Positions 1-8,108 of a stretch of 34,449 nt of DNA are shown here, piece after piece. Each line of letters starts with the position of its first letter. Position 1 is the stretch's first letter. The notes below the pieces were generated by a model, which saw only the letters and a list, made by a program, of their open reading frames with translations, ran no database searches and was not told the DNA's origin. The DNA lies in contig JANQRV010000130.1 in NCBI GenBank assembly GCA_028284395.1, forward strand, positions 1 to 34,449, in the 5' to 3' direction. The stretch is from Saprospiraceae bacterium (lineage in GTDB: Bacteria > Bacteroidota > Bacteroidia > Chitinophagales > Saprospiraceae). A program made the position numbers and the translations under genes.

Positions 1-621
1 ACTGACCTTAATTGCTTCTGAGATGCCGGCCCGCCAATCCCTGTCATCCAGGGTTTTTAGAAATTCACCATCATTGATGACCGCCACGGGGGGAGCGAAA
101 CAACCGATAAAGTTTTTCTTACCGAATGCGTTTACTGCATTTTTTACCCCTACCCCGGAGTCGTTTTGAGCCAATACGGTTGTAGGAATACGGATGTGTT
201 TAACACCTCGGTGCGCAATGGCTGCGGCATAGCCAACCATGTCTAGAACCGCTCCTCCTCCAATACCGATAACGAATGAATGTCGGTCGATGGCCAAATC
301 ATTGACGGCCTGCAAGATCAGGTCTACCAGTCGGGGTTCGTTCTTGGCCTGTTCTCCTCCTTTTACCAACAGGGGAGAAGTGGAAAGCTGAGCGACCGCC
401 TGATGGACATCAAAGTACCGGATGATTTTTTCGGGAAGATCGGGATAAAAGGGCAACAAGCCATCGTCTATAACGACCAAAGCCTTAGATTGACGGGCTT
501 GAGAACCGCGTTCAGACATCACGCCGGCTAAGGCCCGGTTTGAAGGATCAAAAACATGTTCGGTAAATAGGACATCGTAATGAAAAGAAACCTGAAATGC
601 CTGGTGTAGTATTTTATCCAT
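1..621 (-). CDS. eboD: EboD-like 3-dehydroquinate synthase family protein (3' end cut off by the window)
   Basis: The first 207 codons are visible, read from an ATG at 621 down to position 1; the C-terminus lies outside the window. The fold is that of the dehydroquinate synthase / sugar-phosphate cyclase family: GGEQAKNE, the NAD-binding glycine motif GIGGGAVLD, and RIPTTVLAQNDSGVGVKNAVN followed by a KKNFIGCF segment, matching the AroB signature. The AroB-type lysine motif appears as SEAIKVS at the visible end. Position right after a UbiA-like gene, a TatD-like gene and an EboA-like gene identifies it as EboD rather than housekeeping aroB. The true substrate of EboD is not established. It starts 27 bp after the eboC stop, so it is probably in the same transcript. 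Confidence 0.85.
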   Translation of the reverse strand, partial: MDKILHQAFQVSFHYDVLFTEHVFDPSNRALAGVMSERGSQARQSKALVVIDDGLLPFYPDLPEKIIRYFDVHQAVAQLSTSPLLVKGGEQAKNEPRLVDLILQAVNDLAIDRHSFVIGIGGGAVLDMVGYAAAIAHRGVKHIRIPTTVLAQNDSGVGVKNAVNAFGKKNFIGCFAPPVAVINDGEFLKTLDDRDWRAGISEAIKVS

Positions 622-648
622 ACAAATTTGCAAACTGTGAATAAGACG

Positions 649-1536
649 TTAGGTAACAGCAAAAAATCGAGCTAGGAACAGGGAGATGGGTAATAGGATC
701 ACAATGACCAAACCATATTGCCAGCCGGCCAGGCCGGCAGCCAAAGCCGCATCCATCAGGATCAAGGCCAGTACACCTGCTTTAACCGCTTTGCCAATGT
801 CTTTAGGTTGTAGTGACTGCAGGGCTTTGAATAAAGGTGGCAGAACTGCCCCGCCAAATAATAACAGAAACGGTAGACAGTGCATTTTGTTGCCGGAAAA
901 TATCAGAATCATTGCGAAAACGATACCGTATAACCCAATCCCCAAATATAGCTTTTCTTTACCGGTACCGTGCACTTCTCCCCGGCTAATTATCGTGATT
1001 GCTGAAATGTAGAGGATGGGTATCAATGGCAGCCAGAGAGCCATCGCACCAAGCGTTCCAATGCTCATGCCTAAGAGCAAGTTCAGCCCTCGGCATAAGC
1101 CCATGTTTAGCGGGCCCCAAAATGAGTGATGTTTTCCGTAGGCATCATACCAGACTGCCGCAAAGCTTATGGCCCCGGCAAGTGCGATACTGGTGCTCGA
1201 AACCATTCCGGCTCCAACCAGTCCTATTGTCAATAACAGTATACCGAGTACCGTGGCTGCTTTATGACTAACTCGACCACTTGGGATGGGCCTTTCGGGT
1301 CTTTCGATCCGATCGAGTTCGGTATCGAAGACATCGTTCATCACCACTCCACCTCCGTATAGACCAATGGTTGCTACAATAAGCCAGGATAGATCTGCCA
1401 GATGAGTACCCTCTAATTGCCAAGGTAGAAGCCCGATTGCAATGCCGGAAGCTGCAACGCCCAACAATATGTCTGCAATTGCAGTGACAATGTTGGCCGG
1501 TCGCATGAGCTGCAGCAATGGAAGCAGTTTAGGCAT
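649..1536 (-). CDS. eboC: UbiA-like prenyltransferase EboC
   Basis: 295-residue, very hydrophobic protein with about eight to nine predicted membrane segments, fitting the UbiA superfamily that transfers isoprenoid chains in the membrane. The first Asp-rich motif is visible as NDVFDTELDRIERPERPIPSG near residues 67-88, with the usual Arg/Pro/Ser-Gly tail. The second site is only partly canonical: YDAYGK, then NMGLCRGLNLLLG. Order and direction (eboA, eboB, eboC, eboD) support EboC over UbiA, MenA or heme O synthase. It starts 21 bp after the eboB stop, so translation from one message is likely. In cyanobacteria the ebo genes are needed to deliver scytonemin precursors to the periplasm; the lipid acceptor here is unknown. 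Confidence 0.85.
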   Translation of the reverse strand: MPKLLPLLQLMRPANIVTAIADILLGVAASGIAIGLLPWQLEGTHLADLSWLIVATIGLYGGGVVMNDVFDTELDRIERPERPIPSGRVSHKAATVLGILLLTIGLVGAGMVSSTSIALAGAISFAAVWYDAYGKHHSFWGPLNMGLCRGLNLLLGMSIGTLGAMALWLPLIPILYISAITIISRGEVHGTGKEKLYLGIGLYGIVFAMILIFSGNKMHCLPFLLLFGGAVLPPLFKALQSLQPKDIGKAVKAGVLALILMDAALAAGLAGWQYGLVIVILLPISLFLARFFAVT

Positions 1537-1557
1537 GGAGCATCATTTCGCAGTAGA

Positions 1558-2478
1558 TCAATTGATGACTATGTTGCCGTTCTCTATCCTTGGCTTTTGG
1601 CCACCCCTGAGAATGGAATTGCCCAGGAATTTTTGGGACTGGTCAATTTGTTGATTGGAAGTCCAATGGCTTTCATCCATCCTGCCACTACGAGCAAAAA
1701 CTTCCAATGCATTAGCATAACAGACATTTATAATGTCTTGTTCGGGAATACCTTTTTCCCTCATGAGTGCGGCAGTCTTCGGCACCGATAAAGGATCACT
1801 GATCCCCCAATCTGCGGAACTATCGACGATAATGCCTTTGGAACCGTATTGACGAACCACTTCCACCATCCGTTCGTTCCCCATTTTAGAAAAGGGGTAT
1901 ATGGTGAAAGCTGCCCAAAAACCGCGATCCAGGACTTCTTTTACGGTCTCTTCATTGTTGTGGTCGATAACGATAGAAGAGGGATCAAGTCCATGTTCTT
2001 CACAAACATCCATACTGCGTGAGGTGCCCTTCTTTTTATCCCGGTGGGGGGTATGGATTTGAACCGGCAAATCTACTTCCTTAGCGAGTTCGAGTTGAAT
2101 GCGAAAGTATTTGTCCTCAGCGTCGGTTTGATCGTCATAGCCGATTTCGCCCACTCCAACCACATTTTCCTTGCCCAAATAAAGCGGTAACAAATCGATG
2201 ACCTGTTCGGCCAATGCTTCATTATTGGCTTCTTTCGAATTGAGGCCGATTGTGCAATAGTGCTTGATGCCGAACTGGCTGGCGCGAAATTGCTCAAAGC
2301 CAACCAAGCTGCTGAAGTAATCGCGGAAAGCGCCGACTGAGGTTCTGGGCTGACCAAGCCAGAATGCCGGTTCGATGATGGCCACGATTCCAGCTTTGCG
2401 CATGGCTTCGTAATCGTCCGTCGTCCTGGACGTCATATGAATGTGCGGGTCTATGATCATTTTTAACTGTTCACTCAT
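1558..2478 (-). CDS. eboB: TatD-family metal-dependent hydrolase EboB
   Basis: 306-residue cytosolic TIM-barrel hydrolase of the TatD/amidohydrolase superfamily. Visible metal-site motifs in order: DPHIH at residues 10-14, a GVGEIGYD strand carrying the bridging Glu, QIHTPHR, IDHNN, and VDSSADWG near the end of the barrel with the final Asp. It lacks a signal peptide. The start ATG at 2478 is followed six codons later by a second ATG just before the HxH motif; the longer form is chosen arbitrarily. It begins 10 bp after the eboA stop and runs into eboC 21 bp later. Generic TatD nucleases have the same motifs, so the EboB call rests on gene order. Substrate unknown. Confidence 0.82.
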   Translation of the reverse strand: MSEQLKMIIDPHIHMTSRTTDDYEAMRKAGIVAIIEPAFWLGQPRTSVGAFRDYFSSLVGFEQFRASQFGIKHYCTIGLNSKEANNEALAEQVIDLLPLYLGKENVVGVGEIGYDDQTDAEDKYFRIQLELAKEVDLPVQIHTPHRDKKKGTSRSMDVCEEHGLDPSSIVIDHNNEETVKEVLDRGFWAAFTIYPFSKMGNERMVEVVRQYGSKGIIVDSSADWGISDPLSVPKTAALMREKGIPEQDIINVCYANALEVFARSGRMDESHWTSNQQIDQSQKFLGNSILRGGQKPRIENGNIVIN

Positions 2479-2488
2479 GCTATTGTGG

Positions 2489-3385
2489 TTATGAAGTTTC
2501 GGATTTGGCCCACCATTCTTGCGCCAGGGTCTGCCAACTCAAGGTGCCAAGGTCGATGGCCTTTTTTAAATTAGGGTGATCATCCAGTAGTTTTTTTGCT
2601 TTCGGCAGGGTGCTTCCGACGCAAACCAATGCGGCGGCACTTTGCTGCAGGATATCCTGATCCGCAAATAGTCGTTCTATGTCTTCGATTGGAATTTCCG
2701 ACAGATAAGGGCCGATCGGTCGCCAAAATTCTGGAGATACCACCCTGGAGGCGGCCCAACGCTCGTGTGCATAATCGGAGATTATTTTGGCCAGCGTTTT
2801 ATTGGCCCGTTTGTCTAAGCCGTGAATCCGATGAATGGGACGATTCATAAAGGCTGCTTTGAGTACCATCTGATTCCATTGCGATTCTGATAAAAATTCA
2901 GCCGGGTATGGATTGTCTAAGGCGATGGAATCAAAAACATCTACGATATTGGTCCGCAAGCCTTCGGTAGTGCGATGCACAAATTTATGGGGGTGGGGGA
3001 GGAGAGACAGACTTTGATACAGGGCAACTGATTCTCCCATATCTGCCGTAAGAAAAATCTTTTCCAACTGCTGGAAGAATGCTTCTTCGTCTTCAGCTTC
3101 AAAATGCAGGACGAGCCATGTCCTTCCGGCCTGATCGGTGGTCCAGCTACGGAGGTCCATTCCCTCCGGGAGATGTTTAAGAAGTTCGAAACCTCGTGTC
3201 GAAATTTGTAGCTGGCTTTTGCCGACAGTCCTGGGCATAGAACTGAAATGGAGGTAAAGTAACCGCTCGCTCAATCCATCTTCTACTTTCTTCCGAAGAC
3301 CATTAAATTTTTCTAGATGCTTGCCCTCTAAGGAGTGGAGCAAGCAATTTTCCAGCAATTCTCTTATAATTCCAGCTTCTTTCAT
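2489..3385 (-). CDS. eboA: EboA-like protein
   Basis: 298-residue, mostly helical, apparently soluble protein without signal peptide or membrane segment. I recognise it as EboA by its place as first gene of the eboABCD run and by its character: an N-terminal helical stretch, a middle part rich in aromatic and Leu residues, and the segments FMNRPIHRIHGLD and ANKTLAKIISDYAHERWAA, typical of EboA-domain proteins. No catalytic motif is evident and the family's biochemical role is unknown. A 48-bp gap separates its start (ATG at 3385) from the upstream methyltransferase ORF, short enough that the ebo genes could be co-transcribed with the betaine-lipid pair. I found no clean TAnnTTTG promoter in that gap. 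Confidence 0.75.
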   Translation of the reverse strand: MKEAGIIRELLENCLLHSLEGKHLEKFNGLRKKVEDGLSERLLYLHFSSMPRTVGKSQLQISTRGFELLKHLPEGMDLRSWTTDQAGRTWLVLHFEAEDEEAFFQQLEKIFLTADMGESVALYQSLSLLPHPHKFVHRTTEGLRTNIVDVFDSIALDNPYPAEFLSESQWNQMVLKAAFMNRPIHRIHGLDKRANKTLAKIISDYAHERWAASRVVSPEFWRPIGPYLSEIPIEDIERLFADQDILQQSAAALVCVGSTLPKAKKLLDDHPNLKKAIDLGTLSWQTLAQEWWAKSETS

Positions 3386-3433
3386 CGAATCAGATTTACC
3401 GCGTGAAATTAAAGAATATCTGTTGAATCTTGC

Positions 3434-4075
3434 CTAAAATTTTCGGCCTACGTGCAGGAAATAATGCCATATACCTCCGTAGGCAGGCTTTGCCTTGCTG
3501 TAAAAGGTGTCGAATTCGGCTTCCAACAGCGGTGTAAGGTGGCTATCCATTCGAACGTGGTGATTACCCATGTGGTTTTTGAACCATTGAAAGCGCGAAT
3601 TGTAGAAATCCACAACAGCAATCGAACCTCCTTTCTTCAAGTCTGCTTTCGCTTGCAAGATCAGGTCTTTCCACTGTGGATTGATCATGGTCAGCGAGTA
3701 GGAGAACAAAATAATGTCAAAAGAATCACGGTAGGTCGTATCACCCTTCATATAAGGTTGCTCGAGAACGGTTACCCGGTCCTGGTAAGCTTCCGTATTC
3801 TTTTTAGCAAGATCCACCATATCGGCCGATACATCCATACCGATGATCTCTGCGGTCTTGTATTTTTTGGCCAATTTAGCCAGATTGTAACCAGTGCCGC
3901 AACCTACCTCAAGAATTCGCACATCTTCCTGCTTATAAGTAGGAATCAGCTGGATGATTTTATGGCGGCCGAAGAGGAATGCCCACCGTGTAGAATCATA
4001 GATCTTGGATTGCCATTGATAGTACTGCCGCATCTTCTCATTCTGAAGATCGGCAGAATGCTCTTTGTGATTCAT
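3434..4075 (-). CDS. btaB: BtaB-like SAM-dependent methyltransferase
   Basis: 213-residue class I methyltransferase. Motif I is ILEVGCGTGYNLAKL, followed by the acidic strand end IIGMDVSADMVDLAKK; the later strands FDIILFSYSLTMI and GGSIAVVDFYN fit the Rossmann fold. I chose the ATG at 4075, preceded by AAAAAAAGGATTT (a good ribosome site), rather than a TTG seven codons upstream. It lies directly behind the BtaA-like gene. In Rhodobacter-type betaine lipid synthesis, BtaA adds the homoserine headgroup to diacylglycerol and BtaB trimethylates it, giving DGTS. The methyltransferase alone would be too generic to name; the call depends on the pairing. Alternative: a ubiquinone/phospholipid N-methyltransferase relative. 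Confidence 0.7.
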   Translation of the reverse strand: MNHKEHSADLQNEKMRQYYQWQSKIYDSTRWAFLFGRHKIIQLIPTYKQEDVRILEVGCGTGYNLAKLAKKYKTAEIIGMDVSADMVDLAKKNTEAYQDRVTVLEQPYMKGDTTYRDSFDIILFSYSLTMINPQWKDLILQAKADLKKGGSIAVVDFYNSRFQWFKNHMGNHHVRMDSHLTPLLEAEFDTFYSKAKPAYGGIWHYFLHVGRKF

Positions 4076-4098
4076 AAATCCTTTTTTTACACTCAAAC

Positions 4099-5256
4099 TT
4101 ACTTCACAATACCCATGTACACACTGGCGTAGGTACCTACGCGGTCCTCGCGGTGGGTTTCCGTGGTTTTTTCTTTTTCAAAAACGATTTTATCCATCAC
4201 AAAATCAGGAAAGAAATCAACTTTGGACGCAGCAGAACGCAGCAATATTTTTGTGCCTGGCTTGCTGTTTCTCAGGATCAGATCCCATTCTTCTTCGAGT
4301 GCTGGAACATCATGAGCTGCCAGCCAATCCTGGTGATCCAGTAAAATATAATGACTATATTGATTTGGATTGGCTTTTAGAAAGGAACTCATCGTCGTCG
4401 TATAGGTATTGACTTTGTCGGCCTGTTCTCTGATCGATGAAAAATGCTCCGGATTCAGATAGGATGGACAGCAGTCTTCAGTATATTCGCCGTCGAGATA
4501 TAGTCTCCAAAAGTAGTTATTGGAAAGGGGTAATTCGGTGAATACTTTTCGCAAACACTCCTGAATGTAACCCAAAGCCCCTTTTTCATACTTATCGACA
4601 AAAAGTTGCTGCTGAGCACGAGGTACGCCCACTAAACTCATGGTAAGGTGCTGATTGACCACCCATCCTACCAATGGATTTAGAATACGGCCTTCGATCT
4701 GATTGTAAATGGCAGCTTGTGCTTCCAGTGTCTCGGCTTCGAAGAGCTCTTTTACCTGGCGATACAGCTTTTTACGTGCTTTCAGGTAGCGGTTGCTCAA
4801 CCATGCGAAAGTGCCCGAAGAGCCGTAGTGGTAAAAGGATTTTCTCAGACCTTTTCCGTTGAAGTACTTGATGTTCTTGTCCCAATAGTTTTGGGCAAAT
4901 TGGGGTAGAAATTGTCTTAAGTTGTTGTGGTAGAACACCTTGACATCTTCAGATTTACCCTTGCCGAACATTTTGAATAATTCGTCAAAATCTCCATGCC
5001 GGAAGGCAGCTAACTTCAATTGAAGAAGTGCATTCTGACGCGGATTCATGTCGATGCAGTGAATTTGTGCAGGATGATCGAGTAAGTAATCGAGCGCATT
5101 GCAGCCTGCGCTGGTGATCATGACGATATTGCTTTTGCCGTCAAACTCCAATAATTTCCTATCGCAGGCAGGATCTTCCCAGCAGGTGTTGTAAACGAGG
5201 TTTTTCGAATGGACTTGATTAAACATCCAATCTCGTACGCTATTCAAAGTCTTCAC
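4099..5256 (-). CDS. btaA: DUF3419 / BtaA-like SAM:diacylglycerol 3-amino-3-carboxypropyltransferase
   Basis: 385-residue DUF3419-family protein, close to the length of bacterial BtaA. Diagnostic segments: VYNTCWEDPACD at about residues 21-32; the SAM-binding strand MITSAGCNALDYLL with the acidic IHCIDMNPRQNALLQLK that follows; YILLDHQDWL, and TKILLRSAA in the C-terminal half. The reaction expected from the family is transfer of the aminocarboxypropyl group of SAM to diacylglycerol, forming the homoserine ether headgroup. The first codon is GTG at 5256 with no clear ribosome site; an ATG at 5226 would be shorter but still complete. The methyltransferase follows after 23 bp. A possible -7 box (TACTTTTG, minus strand) sits at 5370-5377. 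Confidence 0.75.
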   Translation of the reverse strand: MKTLNSVRDWMFNQVHSKNLVYNTCWEDPACDRKLLEFDGKSNIVMITSAGCNALDYLLDHPAQIHCIDMNPRQNALLQLKLAAFRHGDFDELFKMFGKGKSEDVKVFYHNNLRQFLPQFAQNYWDKNIKYFNGKGLRKSFYHYGSSGTFAWLSNRYLKARKKLYRQVKELFEAETLEAQAAIYNQIEGRILNPLVGWVVNQHLTMSLVGVPRAQQQLFVDKYEKGALGYIQECLRKVFTELPLSNNYFWRLYLDGEYTEDCCPSYLNPEHFSSIREQADKVNTYTTTMSSFLKANPNQYSHYILLDHQDWLAAHDVPALEEEWDLILRNSKPGTKILLRSAASKVDFFPDFVMDKIVFEKEKTTETHREDRVGTYASVYMGIVK

Positions 5257-5369
5257 GATGTTTGTTTTAATTTACAAATTGAACCCATTGCTGCTTTCCT
5301 CTCATTGCAAGGAAGAAAGTAGTAACAAGCTCCTTGGCTTAAGTGTGGTCCCATTTCCGAGACAACTCT

Positions 5370-5377
5370 CAAAAGTA
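5370..5377 (-). promoter_or_regulatory. Possible -7 promoter element for the btaA-like gene
   Basis: On the minus strand this reads TACTTTTG, a full match to the Bacteroidota -7 consensus TAnnTTTG, 113 bp upstream of the GTG start. No TTG at the usual -33 distance is visible, so support is weak. Confidence 0.25.
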
Positions 5378-5393
5378 AACGATTTTTTTCTTT

Positions 5394-7463
5394 CTAAGAA
5401 GTGACCTCTTCCTTTACTTCGATTTTTTCCTTTAACAAACGATAGGTTTCGATCTGTGCCCGCAGTCCGTCGCCATTTTTCGGACGAGCTTTATATCGGT
5501 TGTTTTGGCGGTGATTGATGATTCTGGCTTTGATGTTGTCTTTTAGTTGAAGGTCAATAATGGTGCGCAACTCTGCGTAGACGTCCGGATGGTAAATCGG
5601 CATGACTACTTCTATTCTTCGGTCGAGGTTGCGTCCCATCCAATCTGCTGAGGCCGTATACATGATTTCTTCCCCACCATTGGCAAAAATGTAGACCCTG
5701 GCGTGTTCCAAGAAACGATCGACGATGCTGGTGACTTTAATGTTTTCACTCAATCCGGCAATGCCGGGCACAAGGCAACAAATGCCACGCACGATCAACT
5801 GGACCTTGACACCAGCCTGACTGGCTTCATAGAGCTTCTCGATCATGGCAAGATCTTCCAGACTATTCATTTTGAGGATCATGTAGGCAGGACGGCCCGC
5901 TTTCGCATTCTTTATTTCTTTCTCAATTTTTCCCACAAAACCAGTACGCGTCGAAAATGGTGAGACGAAAAGGTGTTTGGTTTTGGGGATGATGATTTTC
6001 CGTTCCAGGATATCAAAAATCTGTTCGACTTCTTTTCCAAGTCTGGAATCGCCCGTTAGTAAGGCGTGATCACAATATAACTTGGCGGTCTTTTCATTGA
6101 AGTTTCCCGTCCCCAGATAACTGTAATAATGAAGTCCTTCCGGCTCATTTCGACTGATCAGCAACAGTTTGGTATGTACCTTGATACCGGGTATGCTGTA
6201 CATAACTTTTGCTCCTGCTTTTTCCAGTTCCCCTCCCCAAAACAGATTGGATTCTTCGTCGAAGCGCGCTTTGGCCTCGATAAATGCCGTTACTTTCTTG
6301 CCTTTGGTTAATGCATAAAGCAAGGCCTCTACCACGGCCGATTTGGAGGCTACCCGGTATAAAGTGATCTTGATTTCTTTTACCAGCGGATCATCGGCTG
6401 CTTCCCGGATAAACCTGGGTACATAGTCGTATTTCTGGTAGGGAAAATGCAACATGACATCCCGTTCCTCCAACAAACCAATGATGGATGCAGCCTTTTC
6501 AAGTTCGAGGTGGGGGAGAGGGGGTAATTCAAGGTCGTGAAGAGAGGCTCGGTTAGTGGGATTGGGAAAACCAAAAAAGTCATTGAAGTTGTGATAACGA
6601 GCTCCGGGGATCAAGTCGGCCTGATCCAATTTGAAGGTTTCTTTAATGAGCTTCAAAAAGGATTTTGGCATGTTGTTGTCATAGAGGAATCTGGTGGGAG
6701 CCCCTAGATTTCGTTCGCTTAAAGCTTGCTTGATTTTGTTGATCAAATCATCCGGAAACTCATATTCGTCATCGATGTACATTTCCGCATCGCGGGAAAC
6801 CTTGACCGAGTATAAATCTTTAACGGGCTGTTCCAAATGATCGTGCAAACAAATTCTGATGACGTCATCGAGGAATATGATTTGAAATTGCGCTCCTTCG
6901 GCGGGTAGAGTGAGGAAACGAGGCAGCTGAGAAGATGGAATATTGACACAACCAATGATATTCGGGGCTTCAGTAGGCATCAAAAAATAAAGCCCTTTGT
7001 TTTCCAGAAAGGGGACTTCAGAGTCGGCAGCAATAAATTTGATATCCAGAAGCGGCCAAACATGCTCGGTGAAGTAATTGGACACAAAATCCAGTTGAAC
7101 TTGACTAATGTCGTTTTCAAGGTCGGAAACCAGCAGCACACCTTCTTCTTCCAATTCAGGCAAGATCTCGTTTCTAAATATTCGACCGAATTCATTCTGT
7201 TGTTTCTGGACGATTTTCTTGATCTCCTTTAATTCCTTTTTGGGCTTTACTTCTATCTCTTTTCTGGCCTGTTTTTTCAGCTGTTTCAAATTTCGGAGTG
7301 AGGCCACTCTTACGCGGAAGAATTCATCCAGATTAGAACTATAGATGGCTAAGAACTTGATGCGTTCGTAAAGCGGCACATTCTTGTCTTTCGCTTCTTG
7401 AAGCACCCGGTGGTTGAAGGATAACCAACTGATGTCCCTTTTTACGTGTTCAAAATTGTCCAT
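5394..7463 (-). CDS. ppk1: Polyphosphate kinase 1
   Basis: Makes inorganic polyphosphate from the gamma-phosphate of ATP, reversibly, at the inner face of the membrane. From the ATG at 7463 the protein has 689 residues, the usual PPK1 size; a TTG twelve codons upstream is possible. The N-terminal domain opens with RDISWLSFNHRVLQEA. The phosphorylated histidine is in KVHTKLLLI (His430), the second conserved histidine in FLEHARVYIF (His587), and the C-terminal segment SADWMGRNLDRRIEV is intact. All expected catalytic motifs are present, so it should be active. It is flanked by gaps of 137 bp (towards btaA) and 155 bp, so it may be transcribed alone. Confidence 0.95.
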   Translation of the reverse strand: MDNFEHVKRDISWLSFNHRVLQEAKDKNVPLYERIKFLAIYSSNLDEFFRVRVASLRNLKQLKKQARKEIEVKPKKELKEIKKIVQKQQNEFGRIFRNEILPELEEEGVLLVSDLENDISQVQLDFVSNYFTEHVWPLLDIKFIAADSEVPFLENKGLYFLMPTEAPNIIGCVNIPSSQLPRFLTLPAEGAQFQIIFLDDVIRICLHDHLEQPVKDLYSVKVSRDAEMYIDDEYEFPDDLINKIKQALSERNLGAPTRFLYDNNMPKSFLKLIKETFKLDQADLIPGARYHNFNDFFGFPNPTNRASLHDLELPPLPHLELEKAASIIGLLEERDVMLHFPYQKYDYVPRFIREAADDPLVKEIKITLYRVASKSAVVEALLYALTKGKKVTAFIEAKARFDEESNLFWGGELEKAGAKVMYSIPGIKVHTKLLLISRNEPEGLHYYSYLGTGNFNEKTAKLYCDHALLTGDSRLGKEVEQIFDILERKIIIPKTKHLFVSPFSTRTGFVGKIEKEIKNAKAGRPAYMILKMNSLEDLAMIEKLYEASQAGVKVQLIVRGICCLVPGIAGLSENIKVTSIVDRFLEHARVYIFANGGEEIMYTASADWMGRNLDRRIEVVMPIYHPDVYAELRTIIDLQLKDNIKARIINHRQNNRYKARPKNGDGLRAQIETYRLLKEKIEVKEEVTS

Positions 7464-7618
7464 TTTGCTCGTTTGGTATTCAAAATTATGATCCTTCAAA
7501 ATTACTACATTGTTTTGAATCTTTAGAAATGGTGCAGCAAGGTGAAGTCCGGGATTTTGCGGTAAGCGATTACAACCGGATACTGAAGTTTGGACCGGAT
7601 AAAGGGGGAATGAAGCAC

Positions 7619-8047
7619 TTATTCCGTTTCGTTTAGCATTTTGGGGAATGCCTTGCCCACGAAGAGTAACATGGACTTTTTGATTTCTTCTCTCAGTCTA
7701 TGGAAATCTGCCAAATTGTTATTTTCATTAGCTTCGTTCATAGTCGGTAAAAGGAATGAAGTCTGCTTTGTGGCCCGAATTTCTGCGGGAAATGGATGGT
7801 CTTCCGACTCTGACAAGAGGATGAAGTAGTCAAAATTAATGTTTGGAATTTCAACAAGATGCTTTGTTTGGGATTGGGATAGGTCAAACCCATCTTCCGC
7901 CATGGTTTGTATGGCGAGCTTATGAACGGGTTGGTTTTCAGTATGTAGGCTGAATACCTGTACCTCTTCAGGAAGATAAAAATTCAGATATGCTTCCGCC
8001 ATTAAGGACAGGGAATAATTTCCCGAGCAGAATATCAGCACCCTCAT
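7619..8047 (-). CDS. Low-molecular-weight phosphatase / ArsC-like protein without the catalytic arginine
   Basis: 142-residue protein with the LMW tyrosine phosphatase / thioredoxin-type arsenate reductase fold. The N-terminal P-loop reads VLIFCSGNYSLSLMAEAYL. The family signature is C-x5-R-S followed by MAEA; Cys, Gly-Asn, Ser and MAEA are kept but the arginine is leucine (CTG codon, confirmed in the DNA). The region where the catalytic Asp-Pro loop would lie reads ILLSESEDHPFPAE, with DHP rather than DP. The C-terminal helix is normal. In this family the arginine binds the phosphate or arsenate anion, so loss of activity is expected; a sensor or binding role is inference. The start ATG at 8047 is clear. 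Confidence 0.65.
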   Translation of the reverse strand: MRVLIFCSGNYSLSLMAEAYLNFYLPEEVQVFSLHTENQPVHKLAIQTMAEDGFDLSQSQTKHLVEIPNINFDYFILLSESEDHPFPAEIRATKQTSFLLPTMNEANENNNLADFHRLREEIKKSMLLFVGKAFPKMLNETE

Positions 8048-8108
8048 CTACTTTACAATAGTTTTACGATAAATTAATGCAAAAATAACATTTCTCCTCT
8101 TTTCTGGA

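Noticed and set aside
3452-4132. 226-residue plus-strand frame over the btaB-like gene
   Set aside because: Antisense to a methyltransferase with a complete SAM motif; composition looks like a reverse-strand shadow.
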